DNA of 64,000 nt from Planctomycetota bacterium (GCA_016200135.1 JACQFI010000067.1:19663-83662), one strand, 5' to 3'; shown: positions 8,174-16,313, numbered from the stretch's first letter. Notes: generated from the sequence alone by a model not told the origin. Numbers and translations are program-made.

Positions 8174-10327
8174 TCAGGGCGTGTACGTGTAGACGTTCGC
8201 TTCCCACGGCGCGAACTCGTCGTCGAAGTCCTTGCCGCTGCCCAGGGCCTTGCCGGTGCGTTCGTTCTTGAGGTCCTTCACGGCGGCGGCGAAGGAGAGT
8301 TTGAGTTTCACTTTTCCATCGGCGAGGTTCCCCGACGCGCCGAAACTGCTGATCGTCGCCGCGCGGCTGATGTTCTTAAGCACGCAGAGCGTGATCTTGT
8401 CGCCGTTCTTCCAGAAGATCGACTCGGTCTCGCTCGCGGGCTTCCCTTCGGCCGTGATGGTCAAGCGCGGCGCGACGCCGGCATCCTTCATCAGGCCCGA
8501 GACGAACGGAAGCCATTCTTTGCTCTGGTCCTTCCCGCGTTCCATCAGGTATCCGATCGTGGAGAGATTCAGGTAGACGGCCTTGCCCTTCTTGATGGCG
8601 ACCGGGGTCTCGCCGGCCTTGCCCGCGGCCTTGCCGCCGTCCTCTCCCAGACCCAGCTCGAACGCGGCCATCTCCATGTACTTCGGTGCGGCGCCGCCGA
8701 CCCAGTTCTTGTCGTCGAGGCCCTTGTAGCTGCGTTCGCAATCGACCTCCGTGAGCGTCTTGCCATCGAGGATGCCCTTCGACAGGTCGTGCTTAACGCC
8801 GAAGAGCGCATCGAGCGCGCCCTTCTCGCGGGCCTTGCCGTGCTCGTCCATAATGCCGCACAGATGGTCGGCGATCACGGTACCGCCCGCGGCGGCGAAG
8901 GCCTTGATGGCTTCCGCTTCCTTGTCGGAGAGGCAGAGCGTCCGGTTGAGGATCAGGACCTTGTAGCCGCCCTTCTGCATGTCGCCGGCCAGCAAGTGGT
9001 CCTCGTGAATGAACTTGGCCTGGAGGCCCAAATCTTCGAGCGTCTTCACCCAGCCGTTGCGGGTGAGGATGTTCGTGGACATGCCGTTGTCCATGCTGGA
9101 ACTGCGGTTCGGCCAGGTGCCGCCGTGGGTGGCGGCGTCCATGGCCCACGTCACCTGGATGCTGGGGTGCGAGTAGTAGATCGCGACGGGATCGTTCTGG
9201 AACTCGCCATCGATGATCAGCTTCGAGATGGGGCCTTGGACTTCTTTGAAAGTCTCCGCGCAAGCTTTGATGTACGGGGCGACCTCGCCGTTCTTGAACC
9301 AGCCCTCGGGCCAGGAGATCACGCCGCGGTTCCCGTGGCAGAGGTAGTACCAGAGGAACCACGCGTCCTTCTTGGGGTCCTTGCTCGAGAAGTACGTCTG
9401 CACGTGCGGGCGCTTCTGCGTCCAGAAGCTGCGCAGGATCTCGTTGTTCGAGCCGATGTCGTAGGCTTCCATCCACTGCGCGGCCTTGCAGAGCTTGCGG
9501 TAGTCGTAGCCGCCCCACGCGTTGGGGCCTTGTCCGCCCACGAAGCCGCAGGGCGTGTTGGGGTCGAGCGAGTTGGCGTATTTCACCATCTCCTGCATGA
9601 CTTCCGAGAACTGTGTGTCCATATAGGAGCGCCAGTCGCACCACATGCTGAGATTGGTGGAGCCGATCGCGTCGCCCTTCAGGCTTCCGCGGAAGGCCTC
9701 GTAGGACTTCGGCGAGATCTCGTCGAAGGCTTTGTAGGAAGAACCGTACTCCTTGTTGAGACTGTCGATGGAGCCGTACTCCTTTTCGAGATACTTGCGG
9801 TAGGCCGCGACGCTGTTGGGGGAGCCGTCCACCTCGTACGGCGTGCAGAAGACGCCGAGGCTCACTTCGTCGTCCAGCGCGTAGCCGACCGCTGTGGAGC
9901 CCTTGGCCGCGTTGACGTTGCCCTTGATGAGGCCCTTGATTTTCTCGATCACCGCGGGGTCCATCAGGCTGTTGGGGCGGGGGATGATATTCTTCGACTT
10001 TGGCGGCGCGTTGTTGCCGAGGTGAAAGTAGCCTTTGCTGGCCGTGTGATCGACGTAAAAGAGCCATTTCGTCTCGTCCGCGAACTTTTTCAGATTGTCA
10101 TTGCTGCGGTCAATATGGAAGCCGTTCAAATTGACGGACTCGTACAGGGCTTTGTCTTTGGTGACATCCGTTTGGAACTGCCAGACGAGAATGGTGAAGT
10201 GGTCCCAGTGATTGGGGACTTGCACGTCGGGCACATTATCGAGTGCCTTACAAACCGAAACTGAACTTACTAATGCAAGAACTAGAGCGCACAACATATT
10301 CAGATAACTTGATTTGCGTGTTTGCAC
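8174..10327 (-). CDS. secreted glycoside hydrolase-like protein (GH42-like layout)
   Basis: 717 residues with an N-terminal signal peptide (KSSYLN, then a hydrophobic core ending near VCKA). The first half reads as a TIM-barrel glycosidase with segments such as GYALDDEVSLG, FVGGQGPNAWGGYDY and FLWYYLCHGNRGVISWPEG. The middle has a glutamine-amidotransferase-like beta-galactosidase trimerisation-type region (KVLILNRTLCLSDKEAEAIKAF) and the end is a beta domain. This layout matches GH42 and related beta-galactosidases, but I cannot assign a substrate or confirm both catalytic acids. The start is GTG at 10327; an ATG ten codons later is possible. It converges on the riboflavin kinase homologue with a four-base gap. 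Confidence 0.7.
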   Translation of the reverse strand: MQTRKSSYLNMLCALVLALVSSVSVCKALDNVPDVQVPNHWDHFTILVWQFQTDVTKDKALYESVNLNGFHIDRSNDNLKKFADETKWLFYVDHTASKGYFHLGNNAPPKSKNIIPRPNSLMDPAVIEKIKGLIKGNVNAAKGSTAVGYALDDEVSLGVFCTPYEVDGSPNSVAAYRKYLEKEYGSIDSLNKEYGSSYKAFDEISPKSYEAFRGSLKGDAIGSTNLSMWCDWRSYMDTQFSEVMQEMVKYANSLDPNTPCGFVGGQGPNAWGGYDYRKLCKAAQWMEAYDIGSNNEILRSFWTQKRPHVQTYFSSKDPKKDAWFLWYYLCHGNRGVISWPEGWFKNGEVAPYIKACAETFKEVQGPISKLIIDGEFQNDPVAIYYSHPSIQVTWAMDAATHGGTWPNRSSSMDNGMSTNILTRNGWVKTLEDLGLQAKFIHEDHLLAGDMQKGGYKVLILNRTLCLSDKEAEAIKAFAAAGGTVIADHLCGIMDEHGKAREKGALDALFGVKHDLSKGILDGKTLTEVDCERSYKGLDDKNWVGGAAPKYMEMAAFELGLGEDGGKAAGKAGETPVAIKKGKAVYLNLSTIGYLMERGKDQSKEWLPFVSGLMKDAGVAPRLTITAEGKPASETESIFWKNGDKITLCVLKNISRAATISSFGASGNLADGKVKLKLSFAAAVKDLKNERTGKALGSGKDFDDEFAPWEANVYTYTP

Positions 10328-10442
10328 GATGCGTGACCCCCGAAGTTTTCCTTGATGACCAATGTCTATACGTCTTCTACACCAATCTAACTACCAGACG
10401 GGTGAAAATCAGGGTGATTCGATCCAGGCAAGGTAAGGAAAG

Positions 10443-11645
10443 TTAAGGCTCGATATAGGTCAAGATCCCATCGCCGCGGAGGAGCAAACCCTTCGCGGTA
10501 ACGGCAATGCACCCTCCGGCGCCCGAACTCATAGTGTTGCGCTTAACCTCTTTGTATTCCTTGCCGGTCTCGACGACGAACGTGTCTCCCTGGTCGTTGC
10601 TGAAATAGAGGTTCTTCCCGGCGAGCACGGGCGAAGGGTAGATGTTGCAGTTCTTCGGCGTCTTGCCGGCGACAGGGATCTCGGTCTCCTTCGAGTACAA
10701 GAGCTTACCGGTCTTGGCGTCAAGCACGCGCAAGGCGGCTTGGTTGTTCATGGAGTAGAGCAGCCCATCGTGAAAGACGGGCGAGGCGAAGGTCTCGCCT
10801 TCGATGCTGTCGGTCCAGAGTTCCTTGGGCTTGAAGTCGTCCGTCACCTTATCCGGCAACTGCACGGCCACGGTGCCGACTTCGATGAAGTACACCACGC
10901 CGTCCTGAACGATGGGGCTGGTGTTTGTAGTGGTGCCGATGCCCTTGGCCAGAACCTTGCCATCGGACACGCGGACCACGGCGCCCAAAGGCGTGATCGC
11001 CAGGTCCACATCGCCGATCTTGGCCGCCACGGGCGAGCCGTAATTGCATTCGGCGTCCTTGGCTTCCCAGAGCAAGTGGCCGTCCTTCGGGTCGAGCGCG
11101 GTCAGGTACGCGAGCTGGACGATCAATTTCCCGCCCGCGAGCAGCGGCGCGGCGCTGCGCCCGTGTTCGAGCGTCATCTGCTGATCGATGAACTTGAGCC
11201 ACTGGCGGTTGCCTTCGGCATCGAAGCAGGCCACAAGCCCCGAACCCAGCACCGCGTAGACGAACTTGCCGTCGCAGACCGGCGTGGCGCAGAAGTTGCC
11301 GGTCGCGCCGACGCGTGCGGAGACCTTCTTCTGGTCGTCGGCGGGTAAGTCGGCCACCGCGATCTTCTTGTGCCAGAGAACTTTCCCGTCGGCCAGGTTC
11401 ACGCAGTAGAGTTCATCGGGTTCGCAGGCGACCAAGACGCGCTCGCCCATTACCACGGGCATCGCGTACCCCGTCTTCCCGACCTCGGCGGTCCATTTGG
11501 GCTTCGTCTTCTCGTTCCATTCGATGGGCGGCGTGGCGTTGGGATAGCGCCCGGTGCCGTCCCCGCGCCAGCCGGAGACCTCGGCTCGCGCGGCTGCTGC
11601 GCAGAGCAACAGGGCAATGATTGAAATGGCAAAGCTGCGCGGCAT
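10443..11645 (-). CDS. secreted PQQ-type beta-propeller protein with GWRGDGTGR signature
   Basis: 400 residues from ATG 11645, supported by GAGGG eight bases upstream. The signal peptide (AISIIALLLCAAAARA) is followed at once by GWRGDGTGRYPNATPP, then repeated propeller blades of the PQQ-binding-like type (CVNLADGKVLWHKK, LTALDPKDGHLLWEAKD, VLDAKTGKLLYSKE). This is outer-surface or periplasmic machinery without obvious dehydrogenase catalytic residues, so a binding or scaffold role is more likely than PQQ enzymology. It is followed by the glycosidase-like gene 115 nt downstream on the same strand. Two homologues with the same N-terminal signature lie at 11955-14309 and 61206-63356. Confidence 0.82.
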   Translation of the reverse strand: MPRSFAISIIALLLCAAAARAEVSGWRGDGTGRYPNATPPIEWNEKTKPKWTAEVGKTGYAMPVVMGERVLVACEPDELYCVNLADGKVLWHKKIAVADLPADDQKKVSARVGATGNFCATPVCDGKFVYAVLGSGLVACFDAEGNRQWLKFIDQQMTLEHGRSAAPLLAGGKLIVQLAYLTALDPKDGHLLWEAKDAECNYGSPVAAKIGDVDLAITPLGAVVRVSDGKVLAKGIGTTTNTSPIVQDGVVYFIEVGTVAVQLPDKVTDDFKPKELWTDSIEGETFASPVFHDGLLYSMNNQAALRVLDAKTGKLLYSKETEIPVAGKTPKNCNIYPSPVLAGKNLYFSNDQGDTFVVETGKEYKEVKRNTMSSGAGGCIAVTAKGLLLRGDGILTYIEP

Positions 11646-11727
11646 ATGAGGAACCCTCAAGATGGGCGATTGCCCCCGCAGGGGAGGGGCTATGTTGTGG
11701 ACGAACGTAATAGGCGGCGACGGGATT

Positions 11728-11744
11728 CCAAGTGCCGCACTTGG
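11728..11744. promoter_or_regulatory. perfect inverted repeat upstream of propeller gene (operator candidate)
   Basis: CCAAGTGC-C-GCACTTGG, 8-bp arms with a single-base centre, 83 bp upstream of the propeller gene start at 11645. The compact symmetric form suits a dimeric repressor or a promoter-proximal operator. The regulator is not identified. Confidence 0.4.
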
Positions 11745-11840
11745 GACCCGACCGAACGAGGGATTCCAAGACAAGCAAGACTGCCGAATCCCTATGGCGG
11801 GTGAGCGTGTCCTGTTACCTTTCTTGTGGCGGAGAAGTTA

Positions 11841-11929
11841 CGCGGGGCCTTTTTCATCCACTCGCGTACCGATTCGCCGGGCCTCGCCCGTGCAAGCGCA
11901 GGACGTTGCCCGGCGACTGCACACTGAAG
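11841..11929 (-). pseudogene. decayed duplicate of the 3' end of pyrH
   Basis: This stretch aligns by hand with 14515-14605, the last 30 or so codons of pyrH, in the same orientation. About 80 of 91 aligned positions are identical, with one 2-base deletion that destroys the reading frame. Similarity stops abruptly at both ends. The two copies lie as direct repeats on either side of the sigma-propeller gene. Confidence 0.75.
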
Positions 11930-11954
11930 AAGCGCAAGTATGTTACGGTCAAGA

Positions 11955-14309
11955 TCACTTCTCTCCAATGCAGTACAGATATTGTGGCGATCGAAAGTAC
12001 ATCCGACCACCCTCGAACCATGGCGAGGCCAAGTTCTGGACCTGCTCCTTGCTTCCCGCAAACGATTCCTCAATGCGGTTTACCGTCACTTCCTTGTACT
12101 GTCGTCCGGGCTCGACGACGACGGTCGTCCCTTGGTTGTCCATCAGATAGATGTATTTGCCCGCCAAGGCGGGGCTGGCAGAAGCGCCGCCCCAGGCCCA
12201 GTATTCGGTGCGCGGCTTCATGGGCAGCACCTTGCGATATACGAGGTCGCCCGTGGTCGTGTCGTGAGCCGTCAAGCCGCCGCCACAATAGAGATTGTAA
12301 AGCAGACCGCCATCATAAAGCGGGGAAGCGTTCAAGTCCCCCTTTTCGTATTTTCCGGCGAGATCGTTCGCGGCCCAATCTGGTTTTTTGAACGTAAGTT
12401 TCGCGGAGAGTTGTCCGCTATCGGTGCTGGCGGGAACTTTGTACGCCTTTAATTCCTTGTTGAAGCCCGCGGACCAGAAATAGACAGTGTCCCCATCGAC
12501 GATCGGGGAAGTGAATGAATATTCTAGTGCCCGGCCTGTCCAAATGGGTTTGCCGTCGCGGATGCGCGCGAAACAGGTGGTCTGGACACCGGCCACCAGT
12601 TCCCCGCCCGCCTGAAACCGAATAAGAGAGCCGCAGTTACTGCCTTTTGAGGGTACGCGCCAGAGCACTTTGCCGGAAACCACGTCGTAGCCTCGCATCT
12701 CGGGATCCCCCCAGACAACGAACTGTCCGCCCGCCATAATCGGGCTGGCGTAGTGCCCTTTTTCTTCACCGCCGTTGGTTCCTTTGGCGATCCACTGGCG
12801 ATTGCCGTCGAAGTCGTAACAAGCCGCCACGCCGGTGGCAAAGAAGGCGCCCAAGTACTTCCCGTCACTTGCAGGTGTCTCGGTGCAGAAGCCATATATG
12901 TTTTGCGGCCAATCGCTCGCGAAGAGCTTCTTGTCGATTGCCTGTTGCTGTTCGCGAATCTGTTTTTCCAGCGCGCGTTTCTTTGTCAGGACCGGAGGTT
13001 CCCGGTATTCGGAGGCGACCGCCGCGCCTTGCAGGGCGTTAAGCGCTCCCACGGCTTCGTTGTTCAGGGCCGAAAGTTGCAGACCAAGCGGTTCCAGCTT
13101 CTCCGCGATCGTCGGATAGGCCTTGCGCTCGTCCTCGCTGAGCGCTTCGAATTCGAGGTTTGACCGGATCCACAGAATCTTGCCGCTCGCTTTGTCCACG
13201 CACACGAGGTCGGCGAATTCGCAGGTAACGAAGATCCGCAGGCCGACCACGACTGGGCTGGAGATGGCCTTGTTCGGCAGCGGCGTCATCCACAGGATGC
13301 CCTTGGCCGCATAGCCGTTTCCGTCACGCTTGCGCTCCCATGATACGGGTGGCGTCGCGCCCGGAAAACGGCCCGTGCCATCGCCCCGCCACCCCACGGG
13401 CCGTTCCCGGGAGGGTGTGAAATCGTACGAGCCGAGCAGCGCTTTGGGATTGGACTTGGGGTCGCCCTTCGGCGCCGCGGGCGGCACCGTATTGGGCCCG
13501 GCGGCGGGCTTTTCCTCGGTTCCTCCCTTCGGCGCAAGGGTGATGGCCGCCGTCGCGGCAGTTACGCAAACCAGGGCACAGGCGGCGATCTTCATAGGAG
13601 TTCCTCCCCAAAACGAAGCGGATGGATGCGGCGCTGCGGTTTTTGAAGCCGTAGTCTTGACAAGCGCCTGAGCTTGCACCGTACTTAGCGCTCCCAGCGC
13701 CACTTTGCCTTGTGCGGCGAGGAGCGCGGCAGGAGTGGGAAGGCTGGCCTGCGCCGTCAAGAACGCGGCCAGCGCGGGTGTGGGAAGGTCTGAGGTCGTC
13801 TTTTCCAGGATGCTGCGGAGTTCCACGATTCCCTTCTCGATTCTGCGCGAGACGGTGGACTGTTCGACGCCGAGGCGCGCGGCGATTTCTTCCTGGCGGA
13901 CGCCCTGCAGGAAATGAAGGATCAGCGTTTCGCGCAGATCTTTGTGTAGCAATTCGAGGTCTTCATCCACGTGTGGAGCGACCTGCCGCCAGCGCGGGTC
14001 GGGTTCCCCTTCGATCCGAGGAGCGGCCGATTCATGGCGCTTGCGGGTCCGGATGGCGGCGCGCTCGTTTAGTGCCAGGTTGCGTGCGGCCCGGTGGAGC
14101 CAGCCGGGGACGGAGGAAGTGACCGACTCGGCTTGAAGCGCGAGCTTGTAAAAACACTCTTGGGAGACTTCCAGTGCATCGTCGGCATTGCCCAAAATCC
14201 GCAGCGCCGTTCCGTAGACCAGCGAGCTGTTGCGTCGGGCCAGTTCGGCAAACGCCTCCGCGTCGCGTTTGCTTGCATAGCGTTGCAGTAGTGCAAGGTC
14301 GTAGTCCAT
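11955..14309 (-). CDS. ECF sigma factor - membrane segment - PQQ-type beta-propeller fusion
   Basis: 784 residues from ATG 14309 (GGAG ten bases upstream; an ATG six codons earlier is possible). Residues about 1-155 are a complete ECF sigma factor: region 2 with YGTALRILGNADDALEVSQECF and region 4 with FLQGVRQEEIAARLGVEQSTVSRRIEKG. A linker leads to one hydrophobic segment at about residues 239-259 (IAACALVCVTAATAAITLAP) and then, near residue 302, the signature GWRGDGTGRFPGATPP and a long propeller ending in YCIGEK. The sigma part would be cytoplasmic and the propeller outside. Within the frame lies a strong ribosome site followed by ATG at 13595, so the propeller may also be made alone. Fusions of ECF factors to C-terminal sensory parts are known in planctomycetes. 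Confidence 0.85.
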   Translation of the reverse strand: MDYDLALLQRYASKRDAEAFAELARRNSSLVYGTALRILGNADDALEVSQECFYKLALQAESVTSSVPGWLHRAARNLALNERAAIRTRKRHESAAPRIEGEPDPRWRQVAPHVDEDLELLHKDLRETLILHFLQGVRQEEIAARLGVEQSTVSRRIEKGIVELRSILEKTTSDLPTPALAAFLTAQASLPTPAALLAAQGKVALGALSTVQAQALVKTTASKTAAPHPSASFWGGTPMKIAACALVCVTAATAAITLAPKGGTEEKPAAGPNTVPPAAPKGDPKSNPKALLGSYDFTPSRERPVGWRGDGTGRFPGATPPVSWERKRDGNGYAAKGILWMTPLPNKAISSPVVVGLRIFVTCEFADLVCVDKASGKILWIRSNLEFEALSEDERKAYPTIAEKLEPLGLQLSALNNEAVGALNALQGAAVASEYREPPVLTKKRALEKQIREQQQAIDKKLFASDWPQNIYGFCTETPASDGKYLGAFFATGVAACYDFDGNRQWIAKGTNGGEEKGHYASPIMAGGQFVVWGDPEMRGYDVVSGKVLWRVPSKGSNCGSLIRFQAGGELVAGVQTTCFARIRDGKPIWTGRALEYSFTSPIVDGDTVYFWSAGFNKELKAYKVPASTDSGQLSAKLTFKKPDWAANDLAGKYEKGDLNASPLYDGGLLYNLYCGGGLTAHDTTTGDLVYRKVLPMKPRTEYWAWGGASASPALAGKYIYLMDNQGTTVVVEPGRQYKEVTVNRIEESFAGSKEQVQNLASPWFEGGRMYFRSPQYLYCIGEK
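13593..13609 (-). promoter_or_regulatory. internal ribosome-binding site and ATG inside the sigma-propeller gene
   Basis: On the minus strand GGGGAGG (13609-13603) lies seven bases before an in-frame ATG (13595-13593). Translation from there would give the propeller with its own signal-anchor (MKIAACALVCVTAATAAI) and no sigma domain. The site decides whether this locus makes one product or two. Confidence 0.6.
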
Positions 14310-14379
14310 ATATGCCGGTCTCCACATGAACTGACAGATGCGAGCCGTGCTTTATGCGCGCGTGCTCGAAAAAGAACTC

Positions 14380-14393
14380 ATTATTTCAATAAT
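14380..14393. promoter_or_regulatory. AT-rich dyad upstream of the sigma-propeller gene
   Basis: ATTATT-TC-AATAAT, a perfect palindrome in an AT-rich stretch about 75 bp upstream of the sigma-propeller start, in a GC-rich genome. It is a likely promoter or operator element; no clear ECF-type -35/-10 pair could be fixed. Confidence 0.35.
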
Positions 14394-14510
14394 AGTTGTA
14401 ATAACGACTTGTACATCACGGTTCGGTTTACAGGAAGAAGGCACGCAATAACTGGAAGTATTGGCGACGGCTGGGCTACCGGGAATAACGCAGCTAAGGC
14501 ATTGTCAATG

Positions 14511-15197
14511 CTATGCGGGACCCTTTTCGTCCACCAGCGTGCCGATTCGCCGGGCCTCGCCCGTGCAGGCGCGTAGGACGTTGCCCGGCGACTGCACGCT
14601 GAAGACAAGAATCGGCAGCTTGTTGTCCATGCACAGGCTGATGGCGGTGGTGTCCATCACGTTCAGGCGGTCCTTCAGCACCTGCATATAGCTGAGGTGT
14701 TCGTAGCGCTTGGCGGTGGGGTCTTTCATCGGGTCGGCGGAATATACACCGTCCACCTTGGTGGCCTTCATTAGGATCTCGGCGTTGATCTCCATGGCGC
14801 GCAGCGCGGCCGTGGTGTCGGTGCTGAAGTACGGATGCCCTGTGCCGCCGGCCAGGATCACGATGCGCTTCCGTTCCAAGTGCCGCAGCGCGCGGCGGCG
14901 GATGTAGGGTTCGCAGACGGCCTCGGCTTCAATGGCGGACATCACGCGCGTCTCGGCGCCCATGCTTTCGAGGGCGTCCTGCAACGCGAGCGCGTTGATG
15001 ACGGTGCTGAGCATGCCCATGTAATCGGCCGTGGCGCGGTGGAGCAGGCCCGATTCCTGCGTGGCCTTGGCGCCGCGGATGATGTTGCCGCCGCCGATCA
15101 CCAGGGCGATCTCGATGCCCTTGCCCGAGACGTCGAGGATCTCCTTGCAGAAGCTTTTCAAGCTGGAGACGTCGATGCCCTTGCCGGACTCCCGCAT
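14511..15197 (-). CDS. pyrH: UMP kinase PyrH, missing its N-terminal segment
   Basis: 228 residues if read from ATG 15197; the open frame runs to a TTG at 15242. PyrH phosphorylates UMP to UDP. From VIGGGNIIRG onward all family blocks are present: DYMGMLSTVINALAL, LAGGTGHPYFSTDT, ATKVDGVYSADP and MDTTAISL. The first 25-30 residues of normal PyrH, including the KLSGE phosphate-binding motif, are absent; the sequence upstream of ESGKGIDV is replaced by a palindromic intergenic repeat. No KLSGE-like segment occurs in the other frames. There is no good ribosome site, and a terminator separates it from tsf. It is either a broken gene, a rearranged paralogue or an assembly join. Its 3' end is duplicated at 11841-11929. 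Confidence 0.85.
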   Translation of the reverse strand: MRESGKGIDVSSLKSFCKEILDVSGKGIEIALVIGGGNIIRGAKATQESGLLHRATADYMGMLSTVINALALQDALESMGAETRVMSAIEAEAVCEPYIRRRALRHLERKRIVILAGGTGHPYFSTDTTAALRAMEINAEILMKATKVDGVYSADPMKDPTAKRYEHLSYMQVLKDRLNVMDTTAISLCMDNKLPILVFSVQSPGNVLRACTGEARRIGTLVDEKGPA

Positions 15198-15280
15198 TTT
15201 CGATTTCCGATTTTGGATTTTCGATTGGCATGGCAACCCCAACCTAATCCAAAATCCGGAATCGCAAACCGAAAATAAAA
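15197..15280. repeat. palindromic intergenic repeat of the ATTTTCGATTTTGGATT type
   Basis: The left arm (ATTTTCGATTTCCGATTTTGGATT) and right arm (read in reverse complement, ATTTTCGGTTTGCGATTCCGGATTTTGGATT) form a long imperfect hairpin around a loop containing GGCATGGCAACCCC. Translated, it gives the IQNRKSK-like string at the apparent start of pyrH. It occupies the place where the pyrH 5' end should be. Confidence 0.65.
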
Positions 15281-15304
15281 AAGGCCGCCTTGCGGCGGCC
15301 TTTT
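15277..15304 (-). terminator. intrinsic terminator after tsf
   Basis: On the minus strand, an 11-bp stem AAAAGGCCGCC / GGCGGCCTTTT with a 4-base loop is followed by a T run (complement of 15277-15282). It lies about 10 nt after the tsf stop and cuts pyrH off from the rpsB-tsf transcript. Confidence 0.85.
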
Positions 15305-15314
15305 AAGCGCGGGC

Positions 15315-16154
15315 CTATGCGCCCACTTTCATGTACACGTATTTCTTAATCGCGATGCCGCCGCCTTGCTCTTTCAAGTGCTGCGTGACGGATTTGGCGT
15401 TCTCGCGGTAGTAGGGCTGGTCCACGAGGACGATCTGGCCGTAAAACTTGTCGAGCTGGCCCTGCGCGATCTTGGCCAGGATCTCGGGCGGCTTCTTGGA
15501 GTTCTTCGGGTCGTTCTTCAGGCGCTCCTGCGCGATCTCCATCTCCTTGTTCACCACGTCCTGCGGCACTTCCTCGCGCTTCAGGCACGTGGGCTTGGCG
15601 AAGACGACGTGCATCGAGAGGTCCTTGCCGATGCCCTGGGCCTTCTCGCCGGTCACGCCGGTCAGTTCGACCGCCGCGAACTGCTTGTAGTCCGAGTGCA
15701 GGTAGTAGCCGAACTCGCCTTCGACGCGCGCGACGCGCTTGACCGCGATGTTCTCGCCAATTTTACCCGCCAGTTCCTTCACCACCTCGGCGACCGAGCG
15801 CCCGCCGAGGTTCTGCTTGAGCAGTTCGTCGGCGCTGGCTGACTTGCTGGTCAGGGCCAGGTCCGCGAGCTGGTCGAGCAGTTTGCGATACTCGTCGTTC
15901 TTGGTGACGAAGTCCGTGTTGGCGGACAGTTCGACCGCGGCGAGCGCGTTGCCGCCGGTCTTGACGCCGATCATGCCTTCCTCGGCGGTCTTCTCGCCCA
16001 CCTTGGCGCCGGCGGCGAGGTTCTTCGTGCGCAGCCAGGCGATCGCTTCTTCGATGTTCGCGCCGGTTTCCTTGAGCGCTTTCTGGCAATCGAGCAGGCG
16101 GGCGCCGGTGCGCTCGCGCAGGTTCTTGACCATCTCGGCAGTGACTTCGGCCAT
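15315..16154 (-). CDS. tsf: elongation factor Ts
   Basis: 279 residues from ATG 16154, which has AAAGGA nine bases upstream. EF-Ts exchanges GDP for GTP on EF-Tu. The N-terminal UBA-like domain (VKNLRERTGARLLDCQKALKE), the conserved NTDFVTKND segment, the core dimerisation region with HVVFAKPTCLKREEVP, and a C-terminal LVDQPYYREN...V are present. It follows rpsB in the usual rpsB-tsf order. The reading frame stays open for a further 53 codons upstream and encodes a zinc-ribbon-like segment, listed separately; the ribosome site argues that the main product begins here. Confidence 0.95.
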   Translation of the reverse strand: MAEVTAEMVKNLRERTGARLLDCQKALKETGANIEEAIAWLRTKNLAAGAKVGEKTAEEGMIGVKTGGNALAAVELSANTDFVTKNDEYRKLLDQLADLALTSKSASADELLKQNLGGRSVAEVVKELAGKIGENIAVKRVARVEGEFGYYLHSDYKQFAAVELTGVTGEKAQGIGKDLSMHVVFAKPTCLKREEVPQDVVNKEMEIAQERLKNDPKNSKKPPEILAKIAQGQLDKFYGQIVLVDQPYYRENAKSVTQHLKEQGGGIAIKKYVYMKVGA

Positions 16155-16313
16155 CGTTCCCATCCTTTCGATTCTCATCGTCGTTTGGCAATGCGGGCAC
16201 AGCAGCAGGCCCGCGAAGGTGCTTCTGGGCAAATCAACCGCCCGGTTGCAGTAAGGGCATTGTACGCGATCCGGCTCGGATGGCGATGGCGACGCAATCG
16301 CGGCCGAGGCCAT
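16155..16313 (-). CDS. in-frame zinc-ribbon-like N-terminal extension of tsf
   Basis: From ATG 16313, six bases after the rpsB stop, 53 codons lead without a stop into tsf. They contain two CxxC pairs (CPYC and CPHC, 18 residues between the pairs) typical of a zinc ribbon, an Ala/Ser/Pro-rich start and a basic end. No ribosome site precedes ATG 16313, so translation would depend on coupling to rpsB. The segment has no stop of its own, so it would yield an EF-Ts with an extra zinc ribbon, 332 residues in all. Coding is likely from the clean cysteine spacing, but the use of this start is unproven. Confidence 0.5.

Larger units (their letters stand above)
11646..11954. other. gap between two propeller genes: regulatory dyad and pyrH remnant
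   Basis: No gene is supported in these 309 bases. They hold the ribosome site of the propeller gene starting at 11645, a perfect dyad at 11728-11744, two copies of the word GGGATTCCAAG (about 11722 and 11761), and a decayed copy of the 3' end of pyrH at 11841-11929. Short open frames here have no ribosome site. Confidence 0.6.

Noticed and set aside
11662..12391. Plus-strand open frames opposite the sigma-propeller 3' end
   Set aside because: They run across intergenic sequence, the pyrH remnant and an antisense gene and show no coding features.
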